Source of the DNA: Rhodococcus sp. G-MC3
GTDB lineage: Bacteria > Actinomycetota > Actinomycetes > Mycobacteriales > Mycobacteriaceae
Assembly: GCF_030063335.1 (NCBI RefSeq)
Contig: NZ_JASISW010000005.1
Span: forward strand, 124,001-188,000
Direction: 5' to 3'
DNA length: 64,000 bases
This document shows, piece by piece, positions 60,519-64,000 of this stretch (position 1 is the stretch's first letter; every line of letters begins with the position of its first letter). The translations under genes were made by a program, and so were the position numbers. The notes beneath the pieces are model-generated. The model was not told the DNA's origin. It saw only the letters and a program-made list of their open reading frames with translations, and did not search any database.

Positions 60519-63500
60519 GTGGCTGACTCGTTCGTTCATCTGCACAACCACACCGAGTATTCGATGCTCGACGGAGCGGCCAAGATTGCACCGATGTTCG
60601 CCGAAGCGAGCAGGTTGGAGATGACAGCCGTCGGCATGACCGACCACGGCAACATGTACGGGGCGAGCGAGTTCTACAACGAAGCCAAGAAGGCCGGCAT
60701 CAAGCCGATCATCGGCATCGAGGCGTACATCGCTCCCGAGTCACGTTTCAACAAGAAGCGCGTTCTGTGGGGCGATCGAAGCCAGAAATCGGACGACGTG
60801 TCCGGTAGCGGTGCCTACACCCACATGACCATGGTCGCCGAGAACGCCACCGGAGTGCGGAATCTGTTCAAACTGTCCTCGCTCGCGTCCATCGAAGGCC
60901 AGCTCGGCAAATGGGCACGCATGGACGAGGAGATTATCGCTACGCACGCGGAAGGCATCATCGCCACCACGGGCTGCCCGTCGGGAGAGGTTCAGACTCG
61001 TCTTCGGCTCGGACAGGACCGTGAGGCTCTCGAAGCCGCGGCCAAATGGCGTGAGATCTGGGGACCGGACAATTTCTTCCTCGAGCTGATGGACCACGGG
61101 CTCTCCATCGAGCGGCGTGTGCGCGAGGGACTGCTCGAGATCGGCAAGAAACTGTCGATCCCGCCGCTCGCGACCAACGACTGCCATTACGTCACCAAGG
61201 AAGCTGCCGAGAACCACGAAGCGCTGCTGTGTATTCAGACCGGCAAGACGCTCAGTGACCCCACGAGGTTCAAGTTCGACGGTGACGGCTACTACCTCAA
61301 GTCGGCCGCCGAGATGCGTGAGCTGTGGGACGACCAGGTCCCTGGCGCCTGCGACAGCACATTGCTGATCGCCGAGCGCGTTCAGCCGTACGACGATGTG
61401 TGGGCACACCGGGACCGAATGCCGATCTTCCCTGTTCCCGAGGGGGACACGCAGGGATCGTTCCTGGCCAAGGAAGTCGATCGTGGCCTCGAATGGCGTT
61501 TTCCGGACGGTGTCCCGCAGGAGTACCGAGACCGTGCGAAGTACGAGATCAGCGTCATCCTGGAGATGGGCTTCCCGGCCTACTTCCTCGTCGTCGGTGA
61601 CCTCATCACCTATGCACGATCGGTCGGTATCCGCGTCGGACCCGGTCGTGGTTCCGCCGCCGGATCGCTCGTCGCTTACTCGATGGGTATCACCAACATC
61701 GACCCGCTGCCCCACGGCCTGCTGTTCGAGCGATTCCTCAACCCCGAGCGCGTGTCGATGCCCGATATCGATATCGACTTCGATGATCGTCGCCGCGGCG
61801 AAATGGTGCGCTACGCAACCGAGAAGTGGGGCACCGACCGTGTCGCACAGGTCATCACGTTCGGCACCATCAAAACCAAGGCTGCCATCAAGGACTCCGC
61901 ACGAGTGCAGTTCGGGCAGCCGGGGTTCGCGATCGCCGATCAGATCACCAAGGCTCTGCCGCCGCCGATCATGGCGAAGGACATCTCGGTCGCAGGCATC
62001 ACCGACCCTTCGCACGAGCGGTACAAGGAAGCCACCGAAGTTCGTGCGCTCATCGACTCGAACCCCGACGTCGCAACCATCTACAAGACCGCGCGAGGGC
62101 TCGAAGGCCTGATTCGAAACGCAGGCGTCCACGCCTGCGCGGTCATCATGTCCTCCGAGCCTCTCACCGACGCCATCCCGGTGTGGAAGCGCGCTCAGGA
62201 CGGCGCCATCATCACCGGCTGGGATTACCCGTCGTGCGAGGCCATCGGCCTACTCAAGATGGACTTCCTCGGTCTACGCAACCTCACCGTCATCGGTGAC
62301 GCCATCGACAACATCAAGAGCAACCGCGGAATCGAACTCGATCTCGACAAACTAAGCCTCGATGACCCGGCGACCTACGAATTGCTGGCTCGCGGAGACA
62401 CTCTCGGCGTGTTCCAGCTCGACGGTAGTGCGATGCGAGACCTTCTCCGTAGGATGCAGCCCACGGGGTTCGAAGACATCGTTGCGGTGCTGGCGCTGTA
62501 CCGCCCAGGCCCGATGGGAATGAACGCGCACAACGACTACGCCGACCGTAAGAACGGTCGTCAAGAGGTCAAGCCAATTCATCCCGAGTTGGAAATCCCG
62601 CTTGCCGAGATCCTGAAGGATACGTACGGCCTGATCGTGTATCAGGAGCAGATCATGCAGATCGCGCAGAAGGTCGCCGGCTATTCGCTCGGCCAGGCCG
62701 ACATTCTGCGACGCGCGATGGGTAAGAAGAAGCTGTCGGTGCTGGAGGAGGCGTACGCAGGATTCCGTGAAGGAATGCTCACGAACAGTTTCTCCGAGCC
62801 GGCCATCAAGGCACTGTGGGACACGATTCTTCCGTTCGCCGGATACGCGTTCAACAAGTCTCACGCCGCAGGCTATGGGCTCGTGTCGTACTGGACGGGG
62901 TACCTCAAGGCCAATTACCCGGGCGAGTACATGGCTGGTCTGCTCACCAGCGTCGGTGACGACAAGGACAAGTCGGCCATCTACCTGGCCGATTGCCGCA
63001 AGCTCGGAATCACTGTGCTGCCACCGGATGTCAACGAGTCCGAGCTGAACTTCGCGTCGGTGGGCAAGGACATTCGCTTCGGACTCGGCGCGGTTCGCAA
63101 CGTCGGAACCAACGTCGTGGCGTCGATCATCAGGGCACGAGAAGAGAAGAGCAAGTACACCGATTTCTCGGACTACCTGAACAAGATCGATGCCGTGGCC
63201 TGCAGCAAGAAGGTCACCGAATCGCTCATCAAGTCGGGTGCTTTCGATTCGCTCGATCATCCGCGCAAGGGTTTGATGCTCATCCACGCCGACGCAATCG
63301 ATGCGGTGATGGGCACCAAGAAGGCCGAGGCTATCGGCCAGTTCGATCTGTTCGGTGGCGAGGACGCCGACGAGTCCATCTCTGCGGTCTTCAATGTCCG
63401 TGTGCCGGATGAGGAATGGGAGTCCAAGCATCGTTTGGCGCTCGAACGAGAAATGCTGGGTCTGTACGTGTCGGGCCACCCGTTGCTCGGCGTCGAACAT

Positions 63501-64000
63501 ATGCTTGCAGCACAGTCCGACACCAATATCCCGGCGATTCTCGAAGGTGACGTCAAGGACGGCACGCAGGTCACCATCGGCGGCATCCTTGCCTCGGTCA
63601 ACCGTCGTATCAACAAGAACGGTTTGACGTGGGCGTCCGCTCAGCTGGAGGACCTCGTCGGCGGTATCGAAGTGTTGTTCTTCCCCCAGTCTTACTCGGT
63701 GTTCGGCGCCGATGTGACCGAGGACTCGGTCGTCCTGGTCAAGGGACGTGTGTCGGTGCGAGACGATCGAATTTCACTTATCGCCAACGACCTTGCTGTG
63801 CCTGACCTTTCGGCAGTCGGTGTCGCCAGACCGCTCGCGGTCAGTCTCCCGACGAGACTGTGCACCGCAGATAAGGTCGGTGCGCTGAAGAAGGTGCTGA
63901 TGAGTCATCCAGGTACATCGGATGTGCACTTGCGGTTGGTCAGCGGCGACAAAGTCACCGCGATGAAGCTGGACGACAGCCTGCGGGTGACGCCGACGTC
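60519..64000 (+). CDS. dnaE: DNA polymerase III alpha subunit, N-terminal 1160 residues
   Basis: Replicative polymerase of the C family, beginning at GTG 60519 after AGGAGAG and running past the window end. The PHP domain is at the start ([25 protein letters not shown]). The polymerase active site holds [11 protein letters not shown], with the third Asp in the region after the Thr-rich palm. [30 protein letters not shown] and [16 protein letters not shown] are family blocks. An OB domain starts near [16 protein letters not shown]. About 20-30 C-terminal residues are probably missing compared with DnaE1 of mycobacteria (Rv1547). Confidence 0.97.
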   Translation, partial: MADSFVHLHNHTEYSMLDGAAKIAPMFAEASRLEMTAVGMTDHGNMYGASEFYNEAKKAGIKPIIGIEAYIAPESRFNKKRVLWGDRSQKSDDVSGSGAYTHMTMVAENATGVRNLFKLSSLASIEGQLGKWARMDEEIIATHAEGIIATTGCPSGEVQTRLRLGQDREALEAAAKWREIWGPDNFFLELMDHGLSIERRVREGLLEIGKKLSIPPLATNDCHYVTKEAAENHEALLCIQTGKTLSDPTRFKFDGDGYYLKSAAEMRELWDDQVPGACDSTLLIAERVQPYDDVWAHRDRMPIFPVPEGDTQGSFLAKEVDRGLEWRFPDGVPQEYRDRAKYEISVILEMGFPAYFLVVGDLITYARSVGIRVGPGRGSAAGSLVAYSMGITNIDPLPHGLLFERFLNPERVSMPDIDIDFDDRRRGEMVRYATEKWGTDRVAQVITFGTIKTKAAIKDSARVQFGQPGFAIADQITKALPPPIMAKDISVAGITDPSHERYKEATEVRALIDSNPDVATIYKTARGLEGLIRNAGVHACAVIMSSEPLTDAIPVWKRAQDGAIITGWDYPSCEAIGLLKMDFLGLRNLTVIGDAIDNIKSNRGIELDLDKLSLDDPATYELLARGDTLGVFQLDGSAMRDLLRRMQPTGFEDIVAVLALYRPGPMGMNAHNDYADRKNGRQEVKPIHPELEIPLAEILKDTYGLIVYQEQIMQIAQKVAGYSLGQADILRRAMGKKKLSVLEEAYAGFREGMLTNSFSEPAIKALWDTILPFAGYAFNKSHAAGYGLVSYWTGYLKANYPGEYMAGLLTSVGDDKDKSAIYLADCRKLGITVLPPDVNESELNFASVGKDIRFGLGAVRNVGTNVVASIIRAREEKSKYTDFSDYLNKIDAVACSKKVTESLIKSGAFDSLDHPRKGLMLIHADAIDAVMGTKKAEAIGQFDLFGGEDADESISAVFNVRVPDEEWESKHRLALEREMLGLYVSGHPLLGVEHMLAAQSDTNIPAILEGDVKDGTQVTIGGILASVNRRINKNGLTWASAQLEDLVGGIEVLFFPQSYSVFGADVTEDSVVLVKGRVSVRDDRISLIANDLAVPDLSAVGVARPLAVSLPTRLCTADKVGALKKVLMSHPGTSDVHLRLVSGDKVTAMKLDDSLRVTPT

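Noticed and set aside
60741-62132. A 463-codon minus-strand frame inside dnaE
   Set aside because: Lies wholly inside dnaE, whose polymerase motifs are complete; the frame has no recognisable domain.

Overview
The window is a stretch of core chromosome from a mycolic-acid actinobacterium, most probably Rhodococcus (or the closely related Rhodococcoides). The reasons are a high-GC sequence with many GTG starts, gene order that follows Mycobacterium tuberculosis from about Rv2190c to Rv2145c and then Rv1536-Rv1547 genes, lipomannan/PIM mannosyltransferases, and a Rhodococcus-type carotenoid set including a CrtO ketolase. I assign the species from gene content only. I see no insertion sequence, prophage, CRISPR array, rRNA or tRNA gene.

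Region 1 (1-15.5 kb) holds envelope and housekeeping genes: a partial NlpC/P60 hydrolase, an HExxH lipoprotein, PimB', FadD15, two SRPBCC proteins, an ArsA-like ATPase, a CxxCxxC protein, a ROK kinase, a PlsC-type acyltransferase, a GT87 mannosyltransferase, a DEDD exoribonuclease, AroG, and the kinase PknL beside its likely substrate regulator. Region 2 (15.5-27.2 kb) interleaves mannan and carotenoid genes, mostly on the minus strand: crtB, mptA, crtI, crtE, then metF on the plus strand, then a GT2 glycosyltransferase, lppM, cruF, crtO and a GNAT gene. No lycopene cyclase is present. The set fits a keto, hydroxylated and glycosylated monocyclic carotenoid.

Region 3 (27.2-49.7 kb) is a SAV_6107-type HEPN gene behind a perfect LexA (SOS) box, a DUF3040 gene, a very strong terminator, and the division and cell wall cluster: mraZ, rsmH, ftsL, ftsI, murE, murF, mraY, murD, ftsW, murG, murC, ftsQ, ftsZ, pgeF, yggS, sepF, a terminator, yggT and wag31. 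Most genes from rsmH to ftsQ overlap by 4 bases, so translation is probably coupled. The mraZ promoter carries 10-bp-spaced GTGG boxes, and a 16-bp inverted copy of the box pair lies about 200 bp upstream.

Region 4 (49.7-64 kb) has a 56-residue membrane ORF, ileS behind a T-box leader with a very short specifier hairpin, def, dinB, three lipoproteins, lspA, an RluA-type pseudouridine synthase, a hypothetical exported protein, and dnaE, which runs off the end.

Two themes cross the window. Several genes look leaderless: a TANNNT box sits 6-7 bases before a GTG start and no ribosome binding site is visible. Many intergenic gaps carry short tandem duplications of 13-41 bp, often touching start codons, stop codons or regulatory leaders.
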